In this document: piece by piece, positions 12,933 through 13,282 of the stretch
Numbering within the stretch: the stretch's first letter is position 1
Layout of the letters: every line of letters begins with the position of its first letter
DNA from: JAKVCB01 sp963578605
GTDB lineage: Bacteria > Planctomycetota > Planctomycetia > Pirellulales > Lacipirellulaceae
Reading direction: 5' to 3'
Assembly: GCA_963578605.1 (NCBI GenBank)
Contig: CAUZEA010000136.1
Coordinates: 1-13,282, forward strand
DNA: 13,282 nt
The notes under the pieces: model-generated
Told to the model about the DNA's origin: nothing
Seen by the model: only the letters and a program-made list of their open reading frames with translations
The model's database searches: none
Translations under genes and position numbers: made by a program

Positions 12933-13282
12933 AATCTCATGCACGACGCGGCCGTGCACGTCGGTGAGACTCATGTCGCGGCCGCCGTAGCGATACGTAA
13001 GCCGCTCGTGGTCCAGGCCCAGCAAATGCAGGATGGTGGCGTGCAGGTCGTGCACGGTCACAACGTTTTCGACAGCGTCCATGCCGAGCTCATCGGTGGC
13101 CCCGAACATAGTTCCGCCCCGAATGCCCCCGCCCGCCAGCCAGACGGAGAAACCTGCCACGTGATGGTCCCGCCCGTGCTCGTTACTGGTATGCGGTGTG
13201 CGGCCCATCTCGCCAGCCCAGAGGATCAAGGTTTCGTCGAGCAGCCCGCGTTGCCGGAGATCTCGAATCAGGCCTGCGATGG
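12924..13282 (-). CDS. DUF1501 domain-containing protein, C-terminal part
   Basis: The gene enters from the right edge and the last 119 residues are visible. The sequence is a near-perfect DUF1501 C-terminus: WAGEMGRTPHTSNEHGRDHH, FSVWLAGGGIRGGTMFGATDE, VTVHDLHATILHLLGLDHERL and YRYGGRDMSLTDVHGRVVHEI. The family is related to alkaline phosphatase/sulfatase-fold proteins and is abundant in planctomycetes. Members are usually exported by the Tat route and encoded beside DUF1549/DUF1553 cytochrome-containing proteins, which would be off-window. The conserved GRTP, GRDH and VHDLHATILHL blocks are intact, so this end shows no decay. The stop codon lies in the 28-bp tandem repeat. Confidence 0.93.
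   Translation of the reverse strand, partial: IAGLIRDLRQRGLLDETLILWAGEMGRTPHTSNEHGRDHHVAGFSVWLAGGGIRGGTMFGATDELGMDAVENVVTVHDLHATILHLLGLDHERLTYRYGGRDMSLTDVHGRVVHEILG

Overview
The window most likely comes from a planctomycete, probably of the Pirellulales type. The evidence is the combination of a DUF1559 prepilin-like protein paired with a small carboxypeptidase-regulatory-like lipoprotein, the C-terminus of a DUF1501 protein, several PEP-CTERM exported proteins, a membrane-anchored SGNH/TPR protein, and long gene-poor spacers. This assignment rests on gene families read by eye; no database search was possible.

Layout. Positions 1-126 are the end of an IS3-family insertion sequence (start of OrfA on the minus strand). 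It cuts into a PEP-CTERM gene with asparagine-rich repeats, whose remaining 3' part runs to 1077. Positions 1078-1473 form a small scrap-yard: a 12-bp tandem repeat, the 3' half of a tRNA-Ser(CGA) gene without its 5' half (the usual footprint of a tRNA-targeting integrase), and an orphan second PEP-CTERM tail. Next come a secreted alpha/beta hydrolase (minus, 1456-2229) and a divergent flavin-reductase-like gene (plus, 2651-3244). The stop codon of the latter lies in the first copy of a ten-copy 21-bp tandem array (3232-3441). A second PEP-CTERM protein with an internally duplicated domain lies on the minus strand (3830-4588).

The middle holds a two-gene unit on the minus strand, lipoprotein then DUF1559 (6678 to 5059), with a good promoter upstream. 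An AT-rich mini-cupin diverges from it (6764-7024). A lipoprotein carrying an apparently intact SAM-methyltransferase domain follows (minus, 7154-8191) behind a near-consensus promoter (TTGACA, 17 nt, TATACT). The largest gene (8643-11462, plus) encodes a membrane-anchored SGNH-hydrolase-like domain followed by about 13 TPR units. A third intact-looking PEP-CTERM gene (minus, 11617-12339), a gene-free AT-rich spacer, and the DUF1501 C-terminus (minus, 12924 to the window end) close the window. The DUF1501 stop codon also lies inside a tandem repeat (28 bp, two copies).

How it fits together. Most products are predicted to be exported or membrane-attached: PEP-CTERM substrates of an exosortase (not in this window), two lipoproteins, a pseudopilin-like DUF1559 protein, a signal-peptide hydrolase and a membrane-anchored TPR protein. 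Apart from the lipoprotein/DUF1559 pair there is no clear operon. The most unusual observations are the tandem repeats that straddle or follow stop codons at three separate genes, the methyltransferase carrying a lipoprotein signal, and the IS/tRNA-fragment remodelling of the left end. I found no convincing new multi-gene system.
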